This document shows positions 25,747 to 34,180 of a stretch of DNA of 64,000 bases, one piece after another. The notes under the pieces are model-generated. The model worked only from the letters and a program-made list of their open reading frames with translations, did not search any database and was not told where the DNA came from. Origin of the DNA: Chengkuizengella sediminis (GTDB taxonomy: Bacteria; Bacillota; Bacilli; Paenibacillales; KCTC-33759); assembly GCF_010078385.1 (NCBI RefSeq), contig NZ_SIJC01000006.1:124001-188000 (forward strand), in the 5' to 3' direction. The position numbers and the translations under genes are program-made. Numbering within the stretch: position 1 is the first letter of the stretch; each line of letters opens with the position of its first letter.

Positions 25747-25860
25747 CTATTTTTTTACTTTTACATGTGGTATGGTGACGGTATTTGTACCATTTGGCAT
25801 CATATTTTTTTCACTACTTTTTTTTGCTTCCAATTGTTGAAGAGCTAATACTTGATTCAT
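25747..25860 (-). CDS. lanA2: second class III lanthipeptide precursor, cysteine-free, orphan
   Basis: A 37-residue peptide starting ATG after AAAGGAGGTGATTCTTA, nearly the same ribosome site as lanA1. The leader MNQVLALQQLEAKK differs from that of lanA1 at only two positions of the first fourteen. The rest holds Ser15, Ser16, Thr25, Thr27 and Thr29 and ends in a Lys-rich VKVKK; no cysteine is present. No synthetase gene lies beside it, so the LanKC about 15 kb away is the likely modifying enzyme. It faces the second SgrR-like gene tail to tail. The shared leader makes it very likely real despite its size. Confidence 0.75.
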   Translation of the reverse strand: MNQVLALQQLEAKKSSEKNMMPNGTNTVTIPHVKVKK

Positions 25861-25876
25861 TAAGAATCACCTCCTT

Positions 25877-26523
25877 TCAATACAGACAATTCCCTTTACT
25901 AATTTAAATCATATTTTATCAGACTAATTAGTCTAAATAATATAGTACTATGGGCGCTAATTTCGAATTTATTAATAAAATAGAAAAAATACTTGTGATA
26001 AAAACAGCAATGACATAAAAAATGATAATCAATTTAGCAGATAATGCAGATCTCAGACTCTCATTAGATAGATCATATGAAAATTCTGGTCCCATTATTA
26101 TCGAAATCATTGTACATCTGAAGTACATCAATATGCGCATATAGAATTATTGTTCGCAACTGAAAGGTTGTTATCTTACGGACTATGAATTAGCTGAGTT
26201 AAATATTTATTTACCATAGGCGTTTACTCCATCCTAAGTGTTGCTATATGCAAGGATCGGGGGTGAAACCGCCTTTTACATTTCTATTTATTTAGGAAAA
26301 TGATGCTAAAATCATCAGAGAAAAAGCCATCAAAGATTCCAAACCATTCGTTAGAAAAGTTGTCGAGGGAGTAGGGTGGCGGTTTTCCAGTCTCACCGAA
26401 AAACTTGTGCCTCATTGGATTTTCATATCAAAAACACCCCAGAATCATAGGTAAAACATAGGTGAAACCAACCTATATTTCTATCGTTCTTGATTTATTT
26501 AGACAGGATAAGAGTGATCCTAA
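25877..26523. other. long stretch without a firm gene
   Basis: This 647-base stretch upstream of lanA2 holds no gene I can defend. A 70-codon minus-strand frame (25928-26140) contains one membrane-like segment (IIIFYVIAVFITSIFSILLI), lacks a good ribosome site and may be a fragment. Between about 26230 and 26460 there are short broken frames and related elements GGGTGAAACCGCC (26261-26273) and GGTGGCGGTTTTCC (26377-26390). This may be a decayed mobile element, but I cannot name it. Confidence 0.3.
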
Positions 26524-26994
26524 ATGGGACCTTTCGATGAATCCATCTGTGACTGCTGCGTCTGTCCGATGCAGTGTGTCTTAAAACAGTTGGCGGGGAG
26601 GACTGATGTTACAATATTTTACATTTTTGAGGGTTTAACAGGCACTTTAACTGATGTCGATAATTTTATCGCTGCTCTTGATATATCTGGTAGTGACATT
26701 ATCGAATTTCCAATTAGTAATATTTGTGCTGTTCAGATAGATGGAACATTTGATTTCAAATTAAAACCCATTCAAAAAAGCGGTGGAGAATGTTCATGTA
26801 CTGAGGAATCAACAACAAACTTAGCAAAATCTAAGATAGGGGCATCCATAGCAATTATAGCTGGTCCATTTTGTGAAGAGGGATCAATTATCGATGTTGG
26901 AGAAGGAATTGTCTTTATATTTGATCCTGCTGGAAATGATACAAGTGCTGTACCTAGTTGTAAAATACAATCTTTCGGACGAGGTTGTGGTTAA
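26524..26994 (+). CDS. cysteine-rich hypothetical protein, possibly spore surface
   Basis: A 156-residue protein starting MGPFDESICDCCVCPMQCVL, with five cysteines in eleven residues, followed by a beta-rich middle (FYIFEGLTGTLTDVDNFIAA) and a second Cys cluster (GGECSCTEES). There is no signal peptide or membrane helix. This layout resembles small Cys-rich proteins of Bacillales spore coats or exosporia, which cross-link through cysteines; that is an inference and I cannot name a family. The ribosome site (AAGAGTGATC) is only moderate. It stands alone, convergent with the minus-strand operon that follows. Confidence 0.6.
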   Translation: MGPFDESICDCCVCPMQCVLKQLAGRTDVTIFYIFEGLTGTLTDVDNFIAALDISGSDIIEFPISNICAVQIDGTFDFKLKPIQKSGGECSCTEESTTNLAKSKIGASIAIIAGPFCEEGSIIDVGEGIVFIFDPAGNDTSAVPSCKIQSFGRGCG

Positions 26995-27078
26995 TAATAC
27001 CTTAACCTAAAATAGAGCTCGCTTCATTCATGGTGATTTCATTTGTAAAAAAGGAACTTAATCAAAAACTACAATCCT

Positions 27079-27450
27079 TTATAATTTACTTGCTTCATCA
27101 ATGACCTCTTTTGCAATTTGCAGAGCATTTAAAACTCTTGGAAAGCCAACATATGGAATGCAATGAATGACAATCCCGAATATTTCTTGCGGAGTAATCC
27201 CTATATTTAATGCTGCTTTGAAATGGAATCTCAGCTGATCAGCTGTATCACCTAAAGTAATAAGACAGGTAATTGTGATCATTTCCTGTTGTTTTCTATC
27301 TAGCTCACTACGAGAGTAGATTTCTCCAAAACCAAATTGAACGACGTATTTATGAATATCAGGATGTAAGTCTTGTATTGCTTCAACCGCATGAATACCA
27401 TCTGTCCCTGCTATTTCCTTTATATTAGATATTCCTTTATCAAATGACAT
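27079..27450 (-). CDS. carboxymuconolactone decarboxylase / AhpD-like family protein
   Basis: A 123-residue helical protein of the CMD family: YVVQFGFGEIYSRSELDRKQ, then EMITITCLITLGDTADQLRFH and ALNIGITPQEIFGIVIHCIP are typical. The redox pair CxxC of AhpD is absent (only single cysteines near TCLI and HCIP), so it is closer to the decarboxylase branch. ATG 27450 follows AGAGGTG at nine bases; the in-frame GTG at 27462 lies inside that site. It is the last gene of a probable three-gene minus-strand operon with the ThDP enzyme and the kinase. Confidence 0.82.
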   Translation of the reverse strand: MSFDKGISNIKEIAGTDGIHAVEAIQDLHPDIHKYVVQFGFGEIYSRSELDRKQQEMITITCLITLGDTADQLRFHFKAALNIGITPQEIFGIVIHCIPYVGFPRVLNALQIAKEVIDEASKL

Positions 27451-27523
27451 ATGTATCTTCACCTCTTATGATAGAATTATGTTTATATGATATAAAGTAT
27501 AACGTCACTTTTTGGGGTGTTAT

Positions 27524-29230
27524 TTATCCTCGTTTTAATGTTGGAGGAATTTCGTTAGGATCAACAATAAGTTCTACTACTGAACAGGATGAATATTCAA
27601 TAGCCGCTTTGATGGCTGTTTTAATTTCTTGTAGATTGACGCATCTGAAAGCTTTTGCTCCCAACGATTCAGCTAATTGTTTGACGTGAACAGGTGTTTT
27701 AAATACAGTACCATCCGTTCTCCCTAAATGATGAAACATACCTTTATTCACCATGTCTAAACACCCATTATTAAAAACGATATAGGTTACATTTACATTC
27801 TCATTAACAGCTACAGAAATTTCAGTTCCATGCATCATGAAACAGCCGTCACCTGTGATACAGACAATACTTTCATCGACTCCTGCCAGTTTAGCACCAA
27901 TGGCGTAACTAATGGAATGCCCCATTGCGCCGAATATGTCATCAAAATAAAAAGGACTTCCCTCATTAAATTCAAGATGTTTAATAGCATAAAAACTATG
28001 GCTACCATCGTCAGAAAAGAATACAGTTTTTTTTGGGATATATTTTTGTAGCTCTTTAATTGCAGCCTTTGATGTCATAAATGAATTTTGAGGTTGACTT
28101 TTTTCTGAGACGATGATATTTTTACTTATTACATTTTCTTGTTCAAGAGTGGCGGCAGCTTCCTGAACAGGGAACAATGCTGTAGACATTGACTTCAAGG
28201 ATGTGGTAGTTTTTGCATGAAATTCATTAAGTAAAGGTATGTTTCTTAATATGTAATTTAAATTTGTTTTGATATCACCTCGAATACATAAGGTAGGAGT
28301 ATGAATGGTTCTTCCAATAAACATACCATCGTAATCAAAATGGATCACTTTTTTTGGTAACATCTCTGGGGTAAATCCTGCAAGAGACATATCTGATAAC
28401 TTACTTCCAATCACTATGAGTAGATCTATTCCAGATAACATATAAATATCTGATTCAGTACTACCGCCTAAACCAAATCCACCTAAACTTAAAGGGTGAT
28501 TTGTTGGGAAAGCACCTTTCCCACCTGGAGTTGTCATCACTGGAATTTGAAAGATTTCTATTAATAGTTTGATTTCTTCATAAGCATGACTTAAATGAAC
28601 ACCTTTTCCTAATAATATAACGGGTCGTTTGCTGACTTGAATTAGTGGTATGACTTCATCAATATGTGAAGATACATAGGAAGTTTGCTCTACTTCAGGT
28701 AATTCAAAAGGAATCATTTTTTCATTTAAAACATCCAGCGGAATAGATAAATGAACGGGTCCCTTTGCCCCTTCAAGAGAAGTGGATATAGCATGTGTTA
28801 AATAGGTTTGTAATAAATCTGCTCTTTCAACACGTGCACTAAATAGCGTAACAGGTTCAAACATTTTAGTTACATCTGTTCCAAAAAAAGTTGAATCTTG
28901 CCCCTGCGCTTTTCCAGTGTCTCTCATGCAAGGGTGTCCTGTTATAAAAAGAACGGGTGCATGATAGGTTTTAGCTTGTGCTGCTGATGTAAGTAAATTT
29001 GTAGCACCAGGTCCGCTTGTCCCTATAGCTACTCCAATCGTATTTTTTCTTAGAGCATATCCAGCAGCAGCAAAGCCTGCTCCTGATTCATGTCTGCATA
29101 ATACAAAACGAATTCCTTGATCCTCTGCTTCCAATATAATAGGAACAATCGCTTTACCTGGTATCCCAAATAGGTGGGTGATTCCTGTTTTTCGGAGATT
29201 TTCTATTAAAAACGAAGTTGCGAATTTCAC
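27524..29230 (-). CDS. ThDP-dependent enzyme, acetolactate-synthase-like
   Basis: A 568-residue three-domain thiamine diphosphate enzyme. The N-terminal Pyr domain has the catalytic Glu48 in LCRHESGAGFAAAGYA and the segment GVAIGTSGPGATNLLTSAAQ. The central domain is of the FAD/nucleotide type. The C-terminal PP domain has the ThDP/metal motif GDGCFMMHGTEISVAV followed by FNNGCLD. It is similar to acetolactate synthase and related 2-oxoacid carboligases or decarboxylases. No regulatory subunit gene is adjacent, so a non-biosynthetic role is likely. The GTG start follows AAAGGAGGTC. It lies 14 bases downstream of the kinase gene and 73 bases upstream of the CMD-family gene. Confidence 0.85.
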   Translation of the reverse strand: MKFATSFLIENLRKTGITHLFGIPGKAIVPIILEAEDQGIRFVLCRHESGAGFAAAGYALRKNTIGVAIGTSGPGATNLLTSAAQAKTYHAPVLFITGHPCMRDTGKAQGQDSTFFGTDVTKMFEPVTLFSARVERADLLQTYLTHAISTSLEGAKGPVHLSIPLDVLNEKMIPFELPEVEQTSYVSSHIDEVIPLIQVSKRPVILLGKGVHLSHAYEEIKLLIEIFQIPVMTTPGGKGAFPTNHPLSLGGFGLGGSTESDIYMLSGIDLLIVIGSKLSDMSLAGFTPEMLPKKVIHFDYDGMFIGRTIHTPTLCIRGDIKTNLNYILRNIPLLNEFHAKTTTSLKSMSTALFPVQEAAATLEQENVISKNIIVSEKSQPQNSFMTSKAAIKELQKYIPKKTVFFSDDGSHSFYAIKHLEFNEGSPFYFDDIFGAMGHSISYAIGAKLAGVDESIVCITGDGCFMMHGTEISVAVNENVNVTYIVFNNGCLDMVNKGMFHHLGRTDGTVFKTPVHVKQLAESLGAKAFRCVNLQEIKTAIKAAIEYSSCSVVELIVDPNEIPPTLKRG

Positions 29231-29244
29231 AACAAAGACCTCCT

Positions 29245-30846
29245 TTATTTAACATCAGGGAATATAAGTGTAAAGGTAGTTCCAGACCCAAGTTTAGAAG
29301 AAACATCAATTTTTGCATTATGATTGTTCAAAATACGATAGGATATCGATAATCCAAGACCTAATCCACTGTCTTTTGTAGAAAAGAAAGGGTTTAGTAT
29401 CTGATTCATCTCTTTTTCTGAAATTCCTTTTCCTTCATCTACTACATCTATGATTACAAAGTCTTTTTTTTGTTTGACGATAATCTGAATCGTTCCATTT
29501 CGATCCATCGCTTCAATTGCATTTTGAATAAGATTAATAAAAACTTGTTTAATCTGCGCGCTGTCAATTAGTAGGTTTACTTCATGATTAAGTAACTTTT
29601 CTTCTATAGCAATGTTTTTTAAAATGGCCTGACTTCGCATGATTTTGACTGTATCTTGAATTACCGATTGAATATCTACTAGACGAAATTCAGGACTAGA
29701 AGGTTTTGCCATAAGTACAAACTGAGATACCATTTCATTTAGTGAAGTCAGCTCATCCGAAATGATGTTAATGTACTTCTCATCTGCCTCGTCCTCTGTA
29801 TACTTTTGCTTTAATAAGTGTGTAAATCCCATAATAGATGTTAAGGGATTTCTTATTTCGTGAGCTAACCCAGCAGCTAACTTACCTATCGCTGAGAATT
29901 TCTCTGATAAAATCACTTGTTTCTCTAAGTTATATTTTTCTGTAATATCTCGTATATTTGCAAATGAACCTATCAGTTCATTGTTATCATCATATATTGG
30001 TAGTGCATCTAAAAGACATATCTTAGTTTTATTATCTTGAGCATCGAAATAAATTTTGTGATCCTGTACAATGGTTTGATTTTCCAATACATCATATAAA
30101 AATTTTCCAAATGGATCTAAGTCAAATATTGAGTTTTCTAATAGATCCTCTTTGCTGCGATTGAATAAATCTTCAACAAAAGGGTTGATTTCAGTGATTC
30201 TACCATACTTATTTGTAATAATGACTCCATCTCTAATTGTATTTATCGTGATGTTATGAAATAGATTTAATTGATCATTTTTCTTTTTTAACAATAATTC
30301 TCTTTCGATAGAGTCAACAATAGAAGATAATAAGGGAACTAAATAAGGATTATGTCGATCTATGGATGTCATAATGGAAATCGTGCCAGATAAAAAATGA
30401 GATTCTGAAAAGTAGAAAGGTACTGAATAACAAGCTGTTTGATGTAGTGCATGATGGAAATGACCAGATCCTATAATTTGAACTGGATGTTTTTTGTTTA
30501 AAGCAATATCAACTGAATTCGTACCCATTTCTTGATCACATAAGCGTACTCCGTTAGTTATCCCTATGTTATTAATGATAGATTTAAAAGATACATCACC
30601 GAACATATCTAAAATATATCCCTCATCATCAGTGATCACAATCAACATGTAATTCTCTTTTAATGGACCAATGATTTTCATTACATAAAAACCCATAATG
30701 GAAAGGATTTCTTCATAGGTAGCTTTTTTTTGCTTTAATTGATCATTTGATAATTTTTTTGTGCTTTTTGGCATTGTTTTTGGATCCATTCCCTGTTCCT
30801 TACATTTATTTTTAGATTCTGTTAAGTAGTATGGTTCGATCCCCAT
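29245..30846 (-). CDS. soluble GAF-PAS sensor histidine kinase
   Basis: A 533-residue cytoplasmic kinase without membrane segments. Residues about 45-185 resemble the GAF-type sensor of AcoR-like activators (GTNSVDIALNKKHPVQIIGS, then HFHHALHQTACYSVPFYF). About 197-305 is a PAS domain (RDGVIITNKYGRITEINP). The HisKA box GLAHEIRNPLTS has the phosphate-accepting His329, and the ATPase domain follows (NLIQNAIEAM, DEGKGI, GLGLGLSI). There is no response regulator gene beside it. Instead the next genes are a ThDP enzyme and a CMD-family protein, so it may sense their substrate or product; this is inference. The partner regulator is unknown (Spo0F-type phosphorelay kinases are also orphan). Confidence 0.85.
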   Translation of the reverse strand: MGIEPYYLTESKNKCKEQGMDPKTMPKSTKKLSNDQLKQKKATYEEILSIMGFYVMKIIGPLKENYMLIVITDDEGYILDMFGDVSFKSIINNIGITNGVRLCDQEMGTNSVDIALNKKHPVQIIGSGHFHHALHQTACYSVPFYFSESHFLSGTISIMTSIDRHNPYLVPLLSSIVDSIERELLLKKKNDQLNLFHNITINTIRDGVIITNKYGRITEINPFVEDLFNRSKEDLLENSIFDLDPFGKFLYDVLENQTIVQDHKIYFDAQDNKTKICLLDALPIYDDNNELIGSFANIRDITEKYNLEKQVILSEKFSAIGKLAAGLAHEIRNPLTSIMGFTHLLKQKYTEDEADEKYINIISDELTSLNEMVSQFVLMAKPSSPEFRLVDIQSVIQDTVKIMRSQAILKNIAIEEKLLNHEVNLLIDSAQIKQVFINLIQNAIEAMDRNGTIQIIVKQKKDFVIIDVVDEGKGISEKEMNQILNPFFSTKDSGLGLGLSISYRILNNHNAKIDVSSKLGSGTTFTLIFPDVK

Positions 30847-31188
30847 AAAATCACCTTTGTTGTAAAAAATTTGAAATAGTGTTCACTAACATAATTCAAC
30901 AATGTTTGCTAAAATCCTGCCTATTAAATTATAAATTTTTCTTATAGGACAAGAAAAAATCCAAATCGCTAAAAAGTTACAAACAAAACTTATAAAATTA
31001 AAGATGAGGTATTAAATACTTTGATACATTATTTAATTTCTATTAGGAGAAAAGAGATTGGGGAAATTTCATTTCTTCATTCAAAATAATTATAGTTAAT
31101 TAGTTATCCAAATAATACATAATATGTTGACATTTGGAGAAAATACTTCTTACTCTGTTCCTTTTTGGTAAGTTCACTGGAGGTTATT
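30847..31188. other. divergent intergenic region, kinase and germination operons
   Basis: A 342-base AT-rich gap between the divergent histidine kinase and germination operons. CATAATA (31118-31124), about 65 bases before the gerA-type start, resembles the -10 of forespore sigma-G promoters (CATACTA), but I see no convincing -35. Nothing else is supported. Confidence 0.3.
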
Positions 31189-32754
31189 ATGACTTTTTCA
31201 AAAAATAAACAAAATCAGAATAAAACGTACTTAAACTATACATTTATGAGTGAATTACAAAATGAACCCTTCTCTATTTCACTTGATGAAAATAAAAAAA
31301 AATTAAAGACCATATTAAATGATCGTTCAGATATAACCTTGGAAGAATTCCAAATCAATAACAATATTAGAGGACTTGTTGTCATGATTTCTGGTATTTC
31401 AAACCCTGAATTAGTATATAAAACGATGTCGTCGATGATGAATTCTGATACCTCCAGTATAAAAGAGATGAAAACATCAGTAATACCATTCTCTCCAACT
31501 CATGAAAGTGATAATATGGGGGATTTTTTACTACAGATTTTGAGCGGAGACATGGGAATTTTAATTGAAAACCAAAAAACTGGAATAACTATTGGAATTA
31601 GTGATGCGGATATTAGATCTATCAGTGAACCCGTAAATGAAGCTACTATACGCGGACCACGTGAAGGTTTTATTGAAGATTTACGAATTAATACATCCAT
31701 GATTACTAGAAAAATTAAAAATCCTCACTTAAAAGTAAAGAAATATCAAATTGGTCGTCGCACGAACACTGATCTAGTACTAGTTTATTTAGATGATATT
31801 ATTGATCCCAATTTAGTTATAGAAATGGATCGAAGATTAAATTTGATTGATATTGATGGAATATTAGATAGCAATTACATCGAGGAAATGATTAAAGATC
31901 ACACATACTCTCCTTTCCCTCAATTTAAGTCAACTGAACGTCCAGACACTGTTGCAGGTGCGTTATTAGAAGGTAAAATTGCCTGTATAATTGATGGATC
32001 TCCAAATGTGATTATCGCTCCTGCAGTTTTTATGAACTTTATGCAAGCGAGTGAAGATTATTATGAACCATTTATTATGTCCACTTTAGTACGTTGGTTA
32101 AGGTATGTATTTCTATTCTTTGCATTAACAACACCTGCTTTTTATATTGCACTAACAACATTTCATCAAGATGTTATTCCTACGAGTTTATTACTTAGTG
32201 TTGTAGCTGCACATGAAGCTATCCCATTTCCTTCAGTCATTGAAGCATTGATCATGGAAATTACTTTTGAAGCTTTGAGAGAAGCAAGTGTACGTTTACC
32301 TAAAACCATTGGTCAGGCTATCAGTATTATAGGTGCACTTGTTGTAGGTGAAGCTGCTGTTAGCGCTGGGATTGTTTCAGCCCCTATGGTAATCGTTGTT
32401 TCTTTAACAGGAATTGCCTCCTTTATGATTCCCGCGTATAATGCTAGCATCACTATACGAATTCTACGTTTTCCATTTATGTTTGCTGCAGCATTATTTG
32501 GTTTCTTTGGAATTTATTTATGTATATTAGTTTTACTCGGTCATTTAGCTAAATTACGTTCATTAGGTGTACCTTACCTTTCTCCTGTAGCTCCTTTATC
32601 TTTTAAAGACTTAAAAGATACTTATATTGCTTCACCGTGGCCATTTATGAAAAATCGTCCACAATATTTAACGGTACAAGATGAAAAAAGAGTGGGAGAT
32701 CAACTAACTGAAATTATTAAAAAACAAGGCGGAATCAAAAAAAAGAATGAATAA
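31189..32754 (+). CDS. spore germination receptor A subunit (GerA family)
   Basis: A 521-residue A subunit of a nutrient germinant receptor, located in the inner spore membrane. The soluble N-terminal 240 residues contain the family's SDNMGDFLLQILSGDMGILI and the strongly conserved EPVNEATIRGPREGFIEDLR with NTSMITRKIKNPHLK. A membrane domain follows with about five hydrophobic segments (WLRYVFLFFALTTPAFYIAL; AISIIGALVVGEAAVSAG). ATG 31189 is chosen because GGAGGTT lies four to six bases upstream; the in-frame start at 31165 has no such site. It overlaps the C subunit gene by eight bases. Confidence 0.95.
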   Translation: MTFSKNKQNQNKTYLNYTFMSELQNEPFSISLDENKKKLKTILNDRSDITLEEFQINNNIRGLVVMISGISNPELVYKTMSSMMNSDTSSIKEMKTSVIPFSPTHESDNMGDFLLQILSGDMGILIENQKTGITIGISDADIRSISEPVNEATIRGPREGFIEDLRINTSMITRKIKNPHLKVKKYQIGRRTNTDLVLVYLDDIIDPNLVIEMDRRLNLIDIDGILDSNYIEEMIKDHTYSPFPQFKSTERPDTVAGALLEGKIACIIDGSPNVIIAPAVFMNFMQASEDYYEPFIMSTLVRWLRYVFLFFALTTPAFYIALTTFHQDVIPTSLLLSVVAAHEAIPFPSVIEALIMEITFEALREASVRLPKTIGQAISIIGALVVGEAAVSAGIVSAPMVIVVSLTGIASFMIPAYNASITIRILRFPFMFAAALFGFFGIYLCILVLLGHLAKLRSLGVPYLSPVAPLSFKDLKDTYIASPWPFMKNRPQYLTVQDEKRVGDQLTEIIKKQGGIKKKNE

Positions 32755-33928
32755 AACAAAGAAACACCATAAACTGAAAAAAATAACGCTCATTTTTTTT
32801 ATTTTATCTCAGCTTTTTTTCCTTATAGGGTGTTGGGATGTAACTGATCTTAATGACCTTGCCATTGTACTAGGAGCAGCAATTGATCTAGAAGAGAACA
32901 ATATGTACCGAACATCTATACAAATAGCAGTTCCAAAATTCATAGGAGAACCAAATGCAAGTCAAAGTTCTAGTGACACATCGTATATCGAGTCTGACAC
33001 AGGTCGTTTACTTAGAGAAACTAATTCCAAAATACAAAGTAGATTGTCACAAAAACTCACTTTTGCACACCGTCGCGTCTTGTTAATCAGTGAAGAATTA
33101 GCCAATAAAAAAGGAATTAGAGAGGTAATGGATGGACCCACCCGAAGACCTAGAAACCAATTATCAGCAACGCTGATAGTGACAAAAGGTAAGGCTTACA
33201 ACCTATTAAATACAAAACCAATGTTTGAGAGTTATTCTGGAGAGACTTTAGATCGTTTAGATGAAGTGAATGATATCTTCTCATTAAATATCCTAGAAGC
33301 AGCACAAGCAATAAGTTCAGTTGGTAGTGACCTTGTTTTACCCTATATGGGGGCAAAGAAAATAAAATTTTCTGAATCAGAAGAAATTCAGATATTAGGT
33401 TATGCTCAATTCCGTGATGATAAAATGGTAGGTAAATTTGAAGGGGAAGCAGCACATGGATTAATATGGCTTAAAAATAAGATTTCACCTTATAGCGTGA
33501 AACTTAAAATAACCGATGATGATTATGTATCTTTTTCTATAAAAAATGGGACAACGAATATCGAACCAATAATTAAAAATGAGATCGTCCACTATAAAGT
33601 AGATGTTTTGTGCAATGCGAGTTTAATTGAAGACTATTCAGGAACAGATACCACAAAGACTAAAAATATAAACAGGTTAAACCGAAATCTGGAAAATAAT
33701 ATTAAAGTTGCTATTCAAAAATCCATTGACATCATCCAAAAAAACAAAGCAGATTCAGTAGAACTGGGTTTAAAATTGAAAAGGAAATATCCTAGAGAAT
33801 GGAAAGAGATATATAGTGGACAGTGGAATGAAGAGCTTTCTAAATTAGCATTTTCCATAAATGTTCAAGCGAATATTGTAGAAACAGGGCATGTTACTGA
33901 AAATATTACTCAAAAGGAAGAGTATTAA
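32747..33928 (+). CDS. spore germination receptor C subunit (GerAC family lipoprotein)
   Basis: A 393-residue lipoprotein component of the receptor. The signal peptide ends in the lipobox LIGC (about residue 28), followed by WDVTDLNDLAIVLGAAIDLE, the standard GerAC opening. The segment KLTFAHRRVLLISEELANKK is also conserved. It overlaps the A gene before it and shares one base with the small gene after it. The order A-C-D-B differs from the classical A-B-C. Confidence 0.94.
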   Translation: MNKTKKHHKLKKITLIFFILSQLFFLIGCWDVTDLNDLAIVLGAAIDLEENNMYRTSIQIAVPKFIGEPNASQSSSDTSYIESDTGRLLRETNSKIQSRLSQKLTFAHRRVLLISEELANKKGIREVMDGPTRRPRNQLSATLIVTKGKAYNLLNTKPMFESYSGETLDRLDEVNDIFSLNILEAAQAISSVGSDLVLPYMGAKKIKFSESEEIQILGYAQFRDDKMVGKFEGEAAHGLIWLKNKISPYSVKLKITDDDYVSFSIKNGTTNIEPIIKNEIVHYKVDVLCNASLIEDYSGTDTTKTKNINRLNRNLENNIKVAIQKSIDIIQKNKADSVELGLKLKRKYPREWKEIYSGQWNEELSKLAFSINVQANIVETGHVTENITQKEEY

Positions 33929-34161
33929 TGAACAGTTTTTCAAATGTATTACTACTGATTACAATTTCTTATATGATCACTACTATTTTCGAGATAAAGA
34001 TTTATAAACAGCTTAAAAAAATTGAAAGATACATTTTTATTGGCATTCATGTAACGATTATGAGTATATTTGTGACTCAATATTTTAATGTTGAGATTCC
34101 GGTTCCAACTGATTTTTTTACCTATATCGTTTCACCGTGGATTTCGTCTTGGATAGACTAA
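33928..34161 (+). CDS. small two-helix membrane protein of the germination operon (D-like)
   Basis: A 77-residue protein with two hydrophobic segments (about 6-22 and 37-52) joined by a basic loop (KIYKQLKKIERY). Small two-helix D proteins encoded inside or next to germination receptor operons are known in Bacillus and adjust receptor function. Position between C and B genes and the TAATG overlap with the C gene support the same role here. I identify it by position and topology rather than by a specific motif. Confidence 0.75.
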   Translation: MNSFSNVLLLITISYMITTIFEIKIYKQLKKIERYIFIGIHVTIMSIFVTQYFNVEIPVPTDFFTYIVSPWISSWID

Positions 34162-34180
34162 ATTAAAAGGAGGGAGAATA

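Noticed and set aside
25928..26140. 70-codon minus-strand frame with one membrane segment
   Set aside because: No clear ribosome site or family. Kept only as a note in the intergenic entry because it may be a fragment of a transporter.
31094..31124. Sigma-G promoter before the germination operon
   Set aside because: CATAATA resembles the -10, but no acceptable -35 lies at the right distance.
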